NCBI RefSeq assembly: GCF_018982885.2
Contig: NZ_CP081848.1
Coordinates: forward strand, 3,798,501 to 3,862,500
Direction of reading: 5' to 3'
Source: Polymorphobacter megasporae
GTDB taxonomy: Bacteria; Pseudomonadota; Alphaproteobacteria; Sphingomonadales; Sphingomonadaceae
Length of the DNA stretch: 64,000 nt
The notes beneath the pieces were generated by a model, which searched no databases, was not told where the DNA came from, and worked only from the letters and a program-made list of their open reading frames with translations. A program made the position numbers and the translations under genes. Below are positions 37,001-45,455 of the stretch, piece after piece; the first letter of the stretch is position 1; each line of letters begins with the position of its first letter.

Positions 37001-37915
37001 TCAGCCCTCCGCCACGACCTGGTGACAGACGTCGATCACGGTTCCGCGCAACCATCGATGGACCGGATCGGCGTCCATGCGCGGGTGCCACATCGCCAGC
37101 ACGGCGATTTCCGGAGTTTGGACGGGAAGCTGAAACTGGCTGATGCCGTCGAGGCCCGGATCATTGCTTTTGAAGCACGAGCCCGGCACCAGCGCGATCA
37201 GGTCCGACCGGCGGGCAATCCGCAGGGCGTCCGAAAAGCCCGGCACCACCACCACCGTCTCCCGGTGGAGACCAAGCTCTGCAAAGGCGTCGTCGACCGG
37301 TCCGGTGAATACGCCGCGGCGCGACGCCGCGACATGCCGGCACGCCGCATAACTTTCCGGCGTGACAGTGTTCGCCAGCACTGGATGCCCAGCCCGAGCC
37401 GCGCCGACAAACCGATCGCGAAAGATGAGACGTGTGCGCAGCTCGGGGGCGAATCCGCCGAGCACTCCGATCTCGAGATCGATCTGGCCCTCGCGCAGCG
37501 GCTCTGCATTCTTGTCGGGCTTCGGTGCAAAGCGCAGGCGCGCCCGCGGGGCGGACGCGAGGATCGCCGTCACCAGCGGGGCTGAGAACATCTCGACAAA
37601 GCCTTCGCCTGCTCGGATCGTGAAGATCCGGTCGATCTGCGCAATATCGATCTCGCCGGCCTGAGGCGCCAGGACGGCGCGGACATCGCGCGCGAGACGA
37701 TGCACCACGTCGCGCATCTCGATCGCTCTGGGTGTCGGAACAAGTCCGCGTCCCGCGCGAACGAGGAGCGGATCGCCCGTCACAGTGCGGAGCCGCGTCA
37801 ACGTTCGACTCATCGCGGAGGAGCTTAGACTGAGCTTTCGTGCTGCGCCGGTAACACTGCCGGCCGACAGCAATGCGTCGAGGGCACCGAGGAGATTGAG
37901 GTCGAGATTGTTCAT
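37001..37915 (-). CDS. LysR-family transcriptional regulator
   Basis: 304 aa. The protein begins MNNLDLNLLGALDALLSAGSV, the classic LysR start; ATG 37927 is also possible and a longer frame to 38689 is spurious. The HTH follows (VTGAARKLSLSSSAMSRTLTRLR). The effector domain (about 90-304) is of the NodD/LinR-like group, with TIRAGEGFVEMF and IDLEIGVLG. It is divergent from the GH47 gene with 264 bases between them, the usual layout for a LysR regulator and its target. Confidence 0.93.
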   Translation of the reverse strand: MNNLDLNLLGALDALLSAGSVTGAARKLSLSSSAMSRTLTRLRTVTGDPLLVRAGRGLVPTPRAIEMRDVVHRLARDVRAVLAPQAGEIDIAQIDRIFTIRAGEGFVEMFSAPLVTAILASAPRARLRFAPKPDKNAEPLREGQIDLEIGVLGGFAPELRTRLIFRDRFVGAARAGHPVLANTVTPESYAACRHVAASRRGVFTGPVDDAFAELGLHRETVVVVPGFSDALRIARRSDLIALVPGSCFKSNDPGLDGISQFQLPVQTPEIAVLAMWHPRMDADPVHRWLRGTVIDVCHQVVAEG

Positions 37916-38179
37916 GGCCTCGATCATGGCCCGCTTCGACGGCGGAATACAGGCGTTCGATGCAACGATTATGTGCATTTGCTGCGTCTGGCGCTGCGAT
38001 TGCGGGCGAGACATGTCCGGCGGCGATGCCCAAGCGGAGCTGTTGACGTGACTCAGTGAGTTTGCACAACAGGCAGAGTAGTCCGGCCCGCACTCCCCTA
38101 CCGCAGGAGCGACCTCCACCAATGGTATGCCGACACTCGCCGCGATAGGCTGTGCGCCTAGTGGGAGGGCAACGCGGCC

Positions 38180-39568
38180 ATGCTGATCGATCGGCGGATG
38201 ATACTGGCAAGCGCCGGCGCGCTCGTCGGCACGACAGCGGTAACCGCCGGCGTAACCGACACCGACCCAAGTTGGCATGCGCTCGCGGAGGACGTGAAGG
38301 CGCAGATGGCGTGGTCGTGGGATCTTTACCGGCAGCATGCCTGGGGCAAGGACGAGATCAAGCCGATCACCGGCATCTTCTCCAGCTTTCCGCTCAAGAC
38401 GCATCATCTCGGCCTCAGCCTGATCGAAGCGCTCGACACGCTGTGGGTGATGGGTCTCGACAGCCGCTTCGAGGATGGCGTCGACTGGGTGAAGACCCAC
38501 TTCGACCCCAACGTCGACGGCGAGGTTTCGGTGTTCGAAACGTCGATACGTCTCGTTGGCGGACTGCTGTCGGCTCACCACGCGTGTGGCGATCCGGTGC
38601 TCCTCGCCAAGGCGCGGGATCTGGCGGACCGGCTGCTCCCTGCCTTCGCGACGCCGACCGGGATGCCGTATCGGTTCGTCAACCTCCAAACCGGCGTGGC
38701 ACGCGAAGCCATCTCCAGCCCCGCCGATATCGCCACGTATCTGCCCGAATGGGGAATGCTCAGCCGGCTGACCGGCGATCCGCGCTACGCTGCGGTCGCG
38801 CGGAAGGCGATGGTCGCGGTATTCGAACGCCGCTCGAAGCTCGACCTCGTGGCGACGAAGATCGACGTGCTGACCGGCGAATGGCGATCACGCCAGGCAA
38901 CCGTCGGCTCATACTGCGACAGCTTCTTCGAGTATCTGTGGGACAGCTGGCAGTTGTTCGGCGATGCCGAGTGCAAGCGGATGTACGACGTCTGCACCGC
39001 AGCGATCCTGAAGCACCAGCAGGTCTGGAAGAATAGCGACCTGTGGTTTGCCGACGTCGACTTCGAAACTGGCGCGGTCGTCAGCACCGAACAAGATGAA
39101 CTCGCCTCTTTCTATGGCGGCCTGCTCGGGCAGGGCGGCGCGCTTAAGCAGGGCGCGGCCTACACCGAAAGCTGGGCCAAGGTGCAGGCTCGCTACGGCG
39201 TCCTGCCCGAAGGCTATGACTATGCGACAGCCGCGCCGACCCAGCACGGCAACGCGCTCCGCCCCGAACTAGCCGACTCGGCGTTCACATTATGGCTGCT
39301 CGATCGCGATCCGCGCTGGCGCGACATCGGCCGGGCACACTTCGAGGCGATGAAGCGCTGGAACAAGGCTCGATACGGCTATACCGACCTTGCCGACGTG
39401 ACGACCGAGCCCAAGCGTCAGGCCGATCATTGCCCCGGTTACTGGTGGTCCGAGCAGATGAAATACTATTACCTGCTATTTTCGGACACGCCGCGTTTTG
39501 ATTATGAGCACAATTATTTGTCGACCGAAGGCAACGTGCTGGTGGGGCTGCGGCGTCAAACTCCATGA
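38180..39568 (+). CDS. glycoside hydrolase family 47 (class I alpha-1,2-mannosidase)
   Basis: 462 aa. A twin-arginine-like signal (DRRMILASAGALVG) suggests export. GH47 blocks are complete: AWGKDEIKPITG (54-65), LGLSLIEALDTLWVMGL (77-93), VFETSIRLVGGLLSAHH with Glu120, YCDSFFEYLW with Asp247, ALRPELADSAFTLW with Glu363, and the Ca-binding Thr449 in LSTEGNV. These match the catalytic acid/base set known from ER mannosidase I. GH47 is mainly eukaryotic; bacterial members are few (one from Caulobacter has been studied). GGGAGGG precedes ATG 38180. Its stop overlaps the next start (ATGA), and two further overlapping genes follow. Confidence 0.93.
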   Translation: MLIDRRMILASAGALVGTTAVTAGVTDTDPSWHALAEDVKAQMAWSWDLYRQHAWGKDEIKPITGIFSSFPLKTHHLGLSLIEALDTLWVMGLDSRFEDGVDWVKTHFDPNVDGEVSVFETSIRLVGGLLSAHHACGDPVLLAKARDLADRLLPAFATPTGMPYRFVNLQTGVAREAISSPADIATYLPEWGMLSRLTGDPRYAAVARKAMVAVFERRSKLDLVATKIDVLTGEWRSRQATVGSYCDSFFEYLWDSWQLFGDAECKRMYDVCTAAILKHQQVWKNSDLWFADVDFETGAVVSTEQDELASFYGGLLGQGGALKQGAAYTESWAKVQARYGVLPEGYDYATAAPTQHGNALRPELADSAFTLWLLDRDPRWRDIGRAHFEAMKRWNKARYGYTDLADVTTEPKRQADHCPGYWWSEQMKYYYLLFSDTPRFDYEHNYLSTEGNVLVGLRRQTP

Positions 39569-40188
39569 CACAAACTCGGCCGATCATGACTTGCCTGCGC
39601 GCACTCGGCGCCGTTGGTGGGATCCTGACCCTGCGACCATGCCGCGGTTCGATCGTGCTCGTCCTCGCCGTGCTGACGACGATCCCGCGCCCGTTACCGG
39701 CAGCGGCGGCGCCGGTTGCCACCTCCCGTGCCGCTCCGCCGATCCTGCGCCTGACGCAGCGGCGCGACCGGACGGTGGTATCGCTCATCCAGCCGACCGC
39801 GAGGCCGGTGGTCCTGCCGCCGGACGACGGCATCTACCCGAACAGCCTCGGACAGACCCGGATCGTCGCCGCTCGTCGAGGCGAGTTTGTTATCTTCACC
39901 ACCGATTACGCGTCGCGGCCAAACGGCGGAAGTCACCAGTGCGGCGCGGGCACGGAAACAATGCTGCGGGTCGTGGCCCTGCGGCCGGCCCTGCATCAGA
40001 CGTTCGCGCTCCGGACCGCGAGTTGCTGGCGCACGATCGACGAGGGCGAGATCGGCTGGGACGACAAGGCAGGTCAGCTCGCTGTCGAGCGCGCCACCTA
40101 CGATCCTGAAACGCAGCATCAGCGGGTGCGCTACCGGGTGTCGAACGATGGGGTCGTAACGATCCTCGATTCGACCCCGCTGCCATGA
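39565..40188 (+). CDS. unrecognised exported protein, second gene of the GH47 cluster
   Basis: 207 aa. A hydrophobic segment at about residues 30-50 (SIVLVLAVLTTIPRPLPAAAAP) looks like a signal peptide preceded by an overlong start; an internal start nearer it is possible. The mature part is of beta character (RDRTVVSLIQPTARPVVLPP, GEFVIFTTDYASRP) and has two Cys. I recognise no family. The ATG overlaps the GH47 stop and the stop overlaps the next ATG, so it is translated as part of that unit and likely acts with the mannosidase outside the cytoplasm. Confidence 0.68.
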   Translation: MTQTRPIMTCLRALGAVGGILTLRPCRGSIVLVLAVLTTIPRPLPAAAAPVATSRAAPPILRLTQRRDRTVVSLIQPTARPVVLPPDDGIYPNSLGQTRIVAARRGEFVIFTTDYASRPNGGSHQCGAGTETMLRVVALRPALHQTFALRTASCWRTIDEGEIGWDDKAGQLAVERATYDPETQHQRVRYRVSNDGVVTILDSTPLP

Positions 40189-41012
40189 CGTGGCGCAGCT
40201 GGCGATCTTGGACGAAGCGGCTGGCAATGCTCGGGCAAAACGCGTCGCAAAGTGCGTCAACCGAAGCCACACCTGGACAGCTCGCTGACGCGAGCCGACA
40301 TGCCGATGCCGAGGCATTGCTGGCCGCCTTGCCGGCCTTCGCCCAAGACGAGTTCCGCCGCCGCACCGGAAACAACGCCCCGCCCGCATCCGTCCCCGAA
40401 CTGTTCGAAGCCGTGAGTTCCTGGTTGATCAGTGCCGGCATCGCCGAGGGGCGTGGCGGCTATCCCGGCGGCCGCGATAAGGCCGATTGGACCGCTTATG
40501 TTGTCGATCAGCAGCGCAACATCACGGTATTCCTCGCATTGGTCGAGGCGTTCGGCGAACCGCCGGGCGACCGCATGGCGATGCTGCGGAGCTACCAACA
40601 CGCGTTTCCGCCGGCGAAACGACTGATGGGCGAAGGCTATGAGGCGCATGTCGATGACGAGGCCGGGCGCTTGATTTATTCCCTGCCGGTCGACTCAGGC
40701 TTTGTCAGTCTTTCCTTCGCCTACCCGATCAAACAGGCCGATCTCGACGTTTTGCTCACTGACCCGTACCGCCGGGCCGTGCTCGAAGTGGTGGCACACA
40801 CGGTGCTCCAGCGGTCGATGATCCGTGGCAATCCGGAGGTAAGCCAGCTCGACTTCGGCCGCCTGGTCGATCGCACGCTGCACGCATGTGCGGAAGCGGT
40901 GGCGGGGCTGGTCGCGGAGATCGACCGCGACCATCACATGAGCGTCGACCATTTCGTACGCGAGGCGCTGCAGCGCCGCTCGACCGGCGCGGTCGATGGA
41001 AAACCGGCTTGA
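40185..41012 (+). CDS. unrecognised protein, third gene of the GH47 cluster
   Basis: 275 aa, no signal peptide or membrane span. Mostly helical in the first half (ADAEALLAALPAFAQDEF, DQQRNITVFLALVEAF) with a short beta region (LIYSLPVDSGFVSLSFAYP) and a helical C-terminus (VDRTLHACAEAVAGLVAEI). I cannot place it in a family. The ATG overlaps the previous stop; the stop overlaps the TTG start of the next gene. It appears cytoplasmic, unlike the mannosidase. Confidence 0.65.
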   Translation: MTWRSWRSWTKRLAMLGQNASQSASTEATPGQLADASRHADAEALLAALPAFAQDEFRRRTGNNAPPASVPELFEAVSSWLISAGIAEGRGGYPGGRDKADWTAYVVDQQRNITVFLALVEAFGEPPGDRMAMLRSYQHAFPPAKRLMGEGYEAHVDDEAGRLIYSLPVDSGFVSLSFAYPIKQADLDVLLTDPYRRAVLEVVAHTVLQRSMIRGNPEVSQLDFGRLVDRTLHACAEAVAGLVAEIDRDHHMSVDHFVREALQRRSTGAVDGKPA

Positions 41013-42034
41013 GCCTCAAGCGGTGGTTGCAGTCGTTCGCCGCCCCGCGGCCGGCGATGCACAACCGGCCAGGACCCGCCCCAACGATGCTGCCGCCGAT
41101 CGACGGCACGAATGCGATTCATCGCCTGCTGGACGACAGCGGACTCCCGTGGCGCGAGCCGCGCCGACTCGTCGAGGCCCGCGGCATCTCGAAAGACCCG
41201 GCCTACCAACGCGATGCTGTGCTCTTCACCGATGCCGCCCGGCCCGAGGGGTTCATGCAGCCTTGGTGGGCCAGGGTGTTCGAGCGCTACGCCCCCGACA
41301 TGCCGGTGGTTTGCTTCAACGGACTGGTCTGGTTCGCCGACAACGCCGCGATCAACATTCACCGGGCGGCCGACTCCTTCGCCGCCCGGCTCGGGCCAGC
41401 CGTCGTCGAACAGCAGTATAATACGCTCGTGTGCCGCTGGCAGGCGGGAACAGCTTCGCTGCAACTCCAGTCGTGGCCGCCGGCATGGCAGTCCCCCGCG
41501 CTGACGAACGCAGCGTATGTGCGTGATCCGCGACTGGCGACCGCCTGCGGCGTGACGCTTCTCACCGGGTTCAGATTGCCCCTGAGCGCCGAGGAAGAGC
41601 GCTGGGTCGCCGACTTCCGGTCGATCGCCGAGATCCGACGGTTCGAGACACCGATGTCTGGGGGGCTGCGGGAAACTGCTCCACGCGAGACCGAGGTCGA
41701 GTACGCCCGCGGGCCCGGTGACTATCTGGCCACGGTGCAAAACCAGGTCGGCGCTCCGCCGGATCGCGCGGCGCTGATCCTTTGTACGCACCAGCTGTTC
41801 GTGGTGCCCGCGGGCGACGTCGTTGGGTTCGAGGTGCTGCGTTTGCTCCCGGCCAAGGGCGGCGGCGGATCGACGCTATGGGTGCATTGTCGGACGACTT
41901 GTCCCGGCATCGCCTACAAAAGGCTCCACGTCGCGGAACACGACAAACCCGACGGGATCGTGCCGCTGGGGCAGGAACTCGCCGCAATGTTCGGCAAGCC
42001 CTGCGAAATCAGCCCCTACTTCGACGACGTGTGA
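41009..42034 (+). CDS. unrecognised protein, fourth gene of the GH47 cluster
   Basis: About 341 aa from TTG 41009, which overlaps the previous stop (TTGA); ATG 41057 is an alternative. The body reads like two alpha/beta halves: YAPDMPVVCFNGLVWFADNAAINIHRAA and later DRAALILCTHQLFVVPAGDVVGFEVLRLLP. No catalytic motif or family is recognised. Charged, no signal peptide. Codon bias matches the neighbours, which supports a real gene. Confidence 0.62.
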   Translation: MSLKRWLQSFAAPRPAMHNRPGPAPTMLPPIDGTNAIHRLLDDSGLPWREPRRLVEARGISKDPAYQRDAVLFTDAARPEGFMQPWWARVFERYAPDMPVVCFNGLVWFADNAAINIHRAADSFAARLGPAVVEQQYNTLVCRWQAGTASLQLQSWPPAWQSPALTNAAYVRDPRLATACGVTLLTGFRLPLSAEEERWVADFRSIAEIRRFETPMSGGLRETAPRETEVEYARGPGDYLATVQNQVGAPPDRAALILCTHQLFVVPAGDVVGFEVLRLLPAKGGGGSTLWVHCRTTCPGIAYKRLHVAEHDKPDGIVPLGQELAAMFGKPCEISPYFDDV

Positions 42035-42049
42035 CCGCGCGCAGGCACG

Positions 42050-42952
42050 TCAGGCGAGCGGATGCGGCTTCGGCGTATAGGGCGTGAGGCCGACCGCCCA
42101 TTTGATCGCCTCGACGAACATCGTCTGCGCACGCACATCGTCCCAGATCGCGTCGGGATGGCCGAGGCACGAATAAAATACGCGGCCTGCGCCGTAGGGT
42201 TTGGTCCACGCGATCGGAAAGTCGCCATCGGTACGGTGAACCATCGGCGCCTTGGGGTCGACTGAGGTCAGGTCGATGCGCGCGAGCACGTCGACGTCTT
42301 TGCGCGAGTACGGCACCGGCAGCATCTGGTAGAACTCGTCGCGAACGACATCGCCGGTCTTGAAGCCGCGCATGAACGGGCTCGCCGGCTCCTCGACGAT
42401 GATCCTCGCGTCGGTGATCATCCACGGGTGATTGTCGAACACCCCGCCGACCATCTCGCCATATTCGGGCCAGTCGGTCGCGGTCACCGTCGCGGTGTGG
42501 ACGCCGACGAAGCCCTTGCCGTCCTTCGCGACGAAATCGAGCAGGTCCTCCTTCTGATCGGGCGTCATGTCGGTCGCGCCGTTGGTGTAGAACAGCACCG
42601 CGTCGAAATAATCGAGGTTGAGCCCGCGCGCGGCGCCCGGGCCGCCCTTGGCGTAGCGCCCCTTGCCCCAGACCTCGCGCTTGGTGATCGCGTCGGTGTC
42701 GGTCCGCAGGATCGCCTGGAACGCCCCGCTTTCGCGGCCGAGCCGCTCGATCGTCGCCATCGCGTGGCTGAGCCCGAGGTGCGCGGTCATGTTACCGGTC
42801 CGCGTATCGCCGACGACGAGGAGCTTCTTCTTGCCTGCGTACGGGTCGCCGTAGCCGGGAGGCGGCTTGCGCGGCCCGCTCTGGGCGAGGACTCCGCCGG
42901 GCAGGAGCGCGGTCGCGGCCGCCGCGGCGAGTAGTTTGCGGCGGTCAATCAT
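42050..42952 (-). CDS. ThuA-like domain protein
   Basis: 300 aa. Tat-type signal (DRRKLLAAAAATALLPGGVLA), then a ThuA (class I glutamine-amidotransferase-like) domain: KLLVVGDTRTGNMTAHLG, LDYFDAVLFYTNG, GFVGVHTATVTATDWPEY, FPIAWTKPYGAGRVFYSCLGH. ThuA proteins occur in sugar-use clusters with no settled reaction. Its ATG overlaps the stop of the PQQ dehydrogenase (ATGA), so the two are made together. That ties it to periplasmic quinate or sugar-acid oxidation. It is convergent with the GH47 cluster. Confidence 0.85.
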   Translation of the reverse strand: MIDRRKLLAAAAATALLPGGVLAQSGPRKPPPGYGDPYAGKKKLLVVGDTRTGNMTAHLGLSHAMATIERLGRESGAFQAILRTDTDAITKREVWGKGRYAKGGPGAARGLNLDYFDAVLFYTNGATDMTPDQKEDLLDFVAKDGKGFVGVHTATVTATDWPEYGEMVGGVFDNHPWMITDARIIVEEPASPFMRGFKTGDVVRDEFYQMLPVPYSRKDVDVLARIDLTSVDPKAPMVHRTDGDFPIAWTKPYGAGRVFYSCLGHPDAIWDDVRAQTMFVEAIKWAVGLTPYTPKPHPLA

Positions 42953-44883
42953 TTCGCATCCTTCGGCAGGGCGAAGGCGACGATGCTGTCGCCGGTGACA
43001 GGGCTGTCGAGGTAGCTTCCCCCGGTTGCCGTGATCGCGACGAACTGTCGTCCGTCGCTGCCGCTGTAGGTGATCGGGGTCGCATGCGCCGAAGCCTCGA
43101 GCTTGACCTCGAACAGCTGCTTGCCGGACTTCGCATCGAAGGCGCGGAAGCGGCTGTCGTCGGTCGCCCCGATGAACACGACACCGCCGGCAGTAACGAT
43201 CGACCCGCCGATATTTGGGCGTCCGGTCCGCGCGACTGCGGGCGGAAGATTGTCGCTGATCCCGAGGACGCTCTGCCACGCGATCGTGCCACGATCGACG
43301 TCGTATGCGGTCAGCCGCCCCCAAGGCGGGGCCTGGCACATCAGCTTGGTGTCGGGCTGCTGGAAACGCGCACTGGGGGTGCCGCGCTCGTACGGCAGCG
43401 GTGCGTCGTCGGCGGCCTTTACCAGCGACGTCACCTGACCGAGGTCGCTCGAGTTGACGAACAACAGCCGGTTGACCGGGTCGAACGAACTGCCGCTCCA
43501 GTTGCCGCCGCCCTGCAGGCCGGGGAAACTGATCGTCCTCCGGTTGAACCTGACCGGCTGGTAGATCGACCCGGCGACCATCTTGTTGTCGGCGATCCAC
43601 TTGCCGCACCATGCCGTAAGCTCGGGAGTCAGCTGGGCAGTGTCGGTCGCCGGGTCAAAGGTCTGCCGCGCGAAAGCTGGGAGCGACGAGAACGGCTGGG
43701 TCGGCGACGCGGCTTCGCCCGGAACGTCGCTCGGCGGGACCTTGCGCTCGGTGACCGGGTAGACCGGTTTGCCGGTGACGCGGTCGAAGATGAACAGCAT
43801 CCCGCTTTTCGAGGTGATCGCGACCGCGGCGATCGTCTTGCCGCCGCGGTGGACGTCGAACAGGATCGGCGGCGCCTCGAGGTCGGCGTCCCAGATGTCG
43901 TGATGGACGATCTGCTTGTACCACAGCAGCTTGCCCGTCGCGGCGTCGAGCGCGACGAGGCTGGTGCCGTACAGATTGTCACCGTGGCGGTCGCCGCCGT
44001 AGCGGTCGAACGTCGGCGCGCCGAGCGGGATGTAAACGATCCCACGCGCGACGTCGGCGGTCATGAAGCCCCAGTTGTTGTTGCCCGACCGCTGCTCGGC
44101 GCTCCCCGGGGCCCACGTCGCATAGCCCGGCTCACCGCGACGCGGGACGGTGTGGAAGGTCCACGCCAGCGCGCCGGTGCGGACATTCCACGCGCGGATG
44201 TCGCCCGCCGCGCCGAGCGCCGGAAACTCCTGCGTCGCGGAGCCGGTGACGACAAGGTCGCGCCAGACGAGCGGCGGCGACGTCATCCCGTAATAGCTTG
44301 GCGACAGGCCATTGAGGATCGCCGGGGTCTTCAACTCGACGATACCGTCGTTGCCGAAATCCTTGGCAAATGCTCCCGTTGCGGCGTCGAGCGCGATCAG
44401 CCGCCCGTCGCGCGTGCCGAAGACCAGCCGCGCCGGTGTCGACGCATCGCCCGGCCAATACTCGACCCCGCGCAACGATGGCTGGCCCGGACCCGGGATT
44501 TCGCGGACCCAACGCTCGGCTCCGGTCGTCGCATCGAGCGCGACGACGCGCCCGTATGGGGTCGACGCGTACATCGTTCCCGCGATCACCAGAGGCGTCG
44601 TCTGCGACCCGGTGAAGCGCGTACGGGGACGCGGCCGCCCGACACCCTCGGCGGCCCGTTGCGCCGTATCAACCGGCGGTGCGGCGGGTGCGGTCACGGC
44701 AGGTCGCATGTGATACGTCCATGCCGGGGCCAGCTGGTCGATATTGGCGGGAGTGACGGCGGCGAGCGTCGAGTAGCGCATCCCACCCTTGTCATGGCCG
44801 TATGTCGGCCACTCGCCATTGGACGGCGCAGCGGCGAGCGGCGTTGCGGCCATCAGCACCGCTGCGGCACAGATAATTCGCAC
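42949..44883 (-). CDS. PQQ-dependent dehydrogenase, probable quinate/shikimate dehydrogenase
   Basis: 644 aa periplasmic quinoprotein (signal peptide 1-18). Eight-bladed propeller repeats are plain: EWPTYGHDKGGMRYS at the start, TPLVIAGTMYASTPYGRVVALDATTGAERW and GRLIALDAATGAF. LYGTSLVALDAATGKLLWYKQIVHHDIWDAD is the signature of the glucose/quinate dehydrogenase group. It lacks the N-terminal five-span membrane domain of QuiA and Gcd. Context (dehydroquinase, dehydroshikimate dehydratase) favours quinate or shikimate as substrate, but polyol or sugar acids are possible. PQQ synthesis genes are not in the window. Confidence 0.88.
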   Translation of the reverse strand: MRIICAAAVLMAATPLAAAPSNGEWPTYGHDKGGMRYSTLAAVTPANIDQLAPAWTYHMRPAVTAPAAPPVDTAQRAAEGVGRPRPRTRFTGSQTTPLVIAGTMYASTPYGRVVALDATTGAERWVREIPGPGQPSLRGVEYWPGDASTPARLVFGTRDGRLIALDAATGAFAKDFGNDGIVELKTPAILNGLSPSYYGMTSPPLVWRDLVVTGSATQEFPALGAAGDIRAWNVRTGALAWTFHTVPRRGEPGYATWAPGSAEQRSGNNNWGFMTADVARGIVYIPLGAPTFDRYGGDRHGDNLYGTSLVALDAATGKLLWYKQIVHHDIWDADLEAPPILFDVHRGGKTIAAVAITSKSGMLFIFDRVTGKPVYPVTERKVPPSDVPGEAASPTQPFSSLPAFARQTFDPATDTAQLTPELTAWCGKWIADNKMVAGSIYQPVRFNRRTISFPGLQGGGNWSGSSFDPVNRLLFVNSSDLGQVTSLVKAADDAPLPYERGTPSARFQQPDTKLMCQAPPWGRLTAYDVDRGTIAWQSVLGISDNLPPAVARTGRPNIGGSIVTAGGVVFIGATDDSRFRAFDAKSGKQLFEVKLEASAHATPITYSGSDGRQFVAITATGGSYLDSPVTGDSIVAFALPKDAK

Positions 44884-44907
44884 GACGACTCCCCGGAAAC
44901 TTTATGG

Positions 44908-44926
44908 TTTAACAAGTTCGTACAAA
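44908..44926. promoter_or_regulatory. possible TetR operator in the dehydrogenase/dehydroquinase divergent promoter
   Basis: TTTAACAAGTTCGTACAAA carries the palindromic core AACAAGTT and shares 12 of 16 positions with the reverse-strand sequence CTAACAGTTTAGTACA in front of the TonB receptor gene of the same island. It sits in the 119-base gap between two divergent genes. Confidence 0.35.
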
Positions 44927-45002
44927 ATAATTTGCATGGCAAGCGGGATCGGTTACGTGAGTGCAAGAGCCGCGCGTAAGACCGGCGAAGCGGGAGGCGC
45001 TG

Positions 45003-45455
45003 ATGACCGGCTCGATTGTGTTCGTGCTCAACGGACCAAATCTCGACCACCTCGGGATCCGCGAACCCGCGATTTATGGGCATGCCACCCTCGCTGACGT
45101 CGAGGCTTCGTGCCGAAGCGAAACCGACGCCGCCGGACTGACGCTTCGTTTCCACCAGACCAACGCCGAGCACGAGATGATCGCGTGGGTCCACGAAGCG
45201 CGCGTCGGTGCGGCGGGCATCGTAATTAACCCCGCTGCTTTCAGCTATGCCGGCTATCCGCTGCTCGACGCGCTCAAGATGTGCGACTGCCCGATCGTCG
45301 AGGTCCACATCAGTAATATCCACCGCCGCGAAGCCGAATGGCGGTCGAAGTCGATCATGACGCAGGCGGTCACCGGGATCATCAGCGGCCTCGGCGTCGA
45401 TGGGTATCCGCTCGCGGTCCGCCACATCGTCAATCTCCGCGCCGCCGGGAAATGA
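45003..45455 (+). CDS. aroQ: type II 3-dehydroquinate dehydratase (catabolic paralogue)
   Basis: 150 aa, the usual length. It removes water from 3-dehydroquinate to give 3-dehydroshikimate. Visible active-site marks: LNGPNLDHLGIREPAIYG with Arg20 and Tyr25, INPAAF with Asn76, and VEVHISNIHRRE with His102. Two positions deviate: Tyr82 stands where most enzymes have the His of the YTHTS motif, and Trp113 where an Arg is usual (an Arg follows at 114). GGGAGGCG lies before ATG 45003. The stop overlaps the MFS gene start, and the neighbourhood is catabolic, so this is not the biosynthetic copy. Confidence 0.9.
   Translation: MTGSIVFVLNGPNLDHLGIREPAIYGHATLADVEASCRSETDAAGLTLRFHQTNAEHEMIAWVHEARVGAAGIVINPAAFSYAGYPLLDALKMCDCPIVEVHISNIHRREAEWRSKSIMTQAVTGIISGLGVDGYPLAVRHIVNLRAAGK

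Noticed and set aside
37916..38689. An N-terminal extension of the LysR gene reaching into the GH47 gene
   Set aside because: LysR homology begins at MNNLDLNLL; the extension overlaps the GH47 start on the other strand and would remove the promoter region.
43084..44979. A 631-codon forward-strand open frame
   Set aside because: Antisense to the PQQ dehydrogenase, whose propeller motifs are unambiguous; product is low-complexity Arg/Asp/Val.
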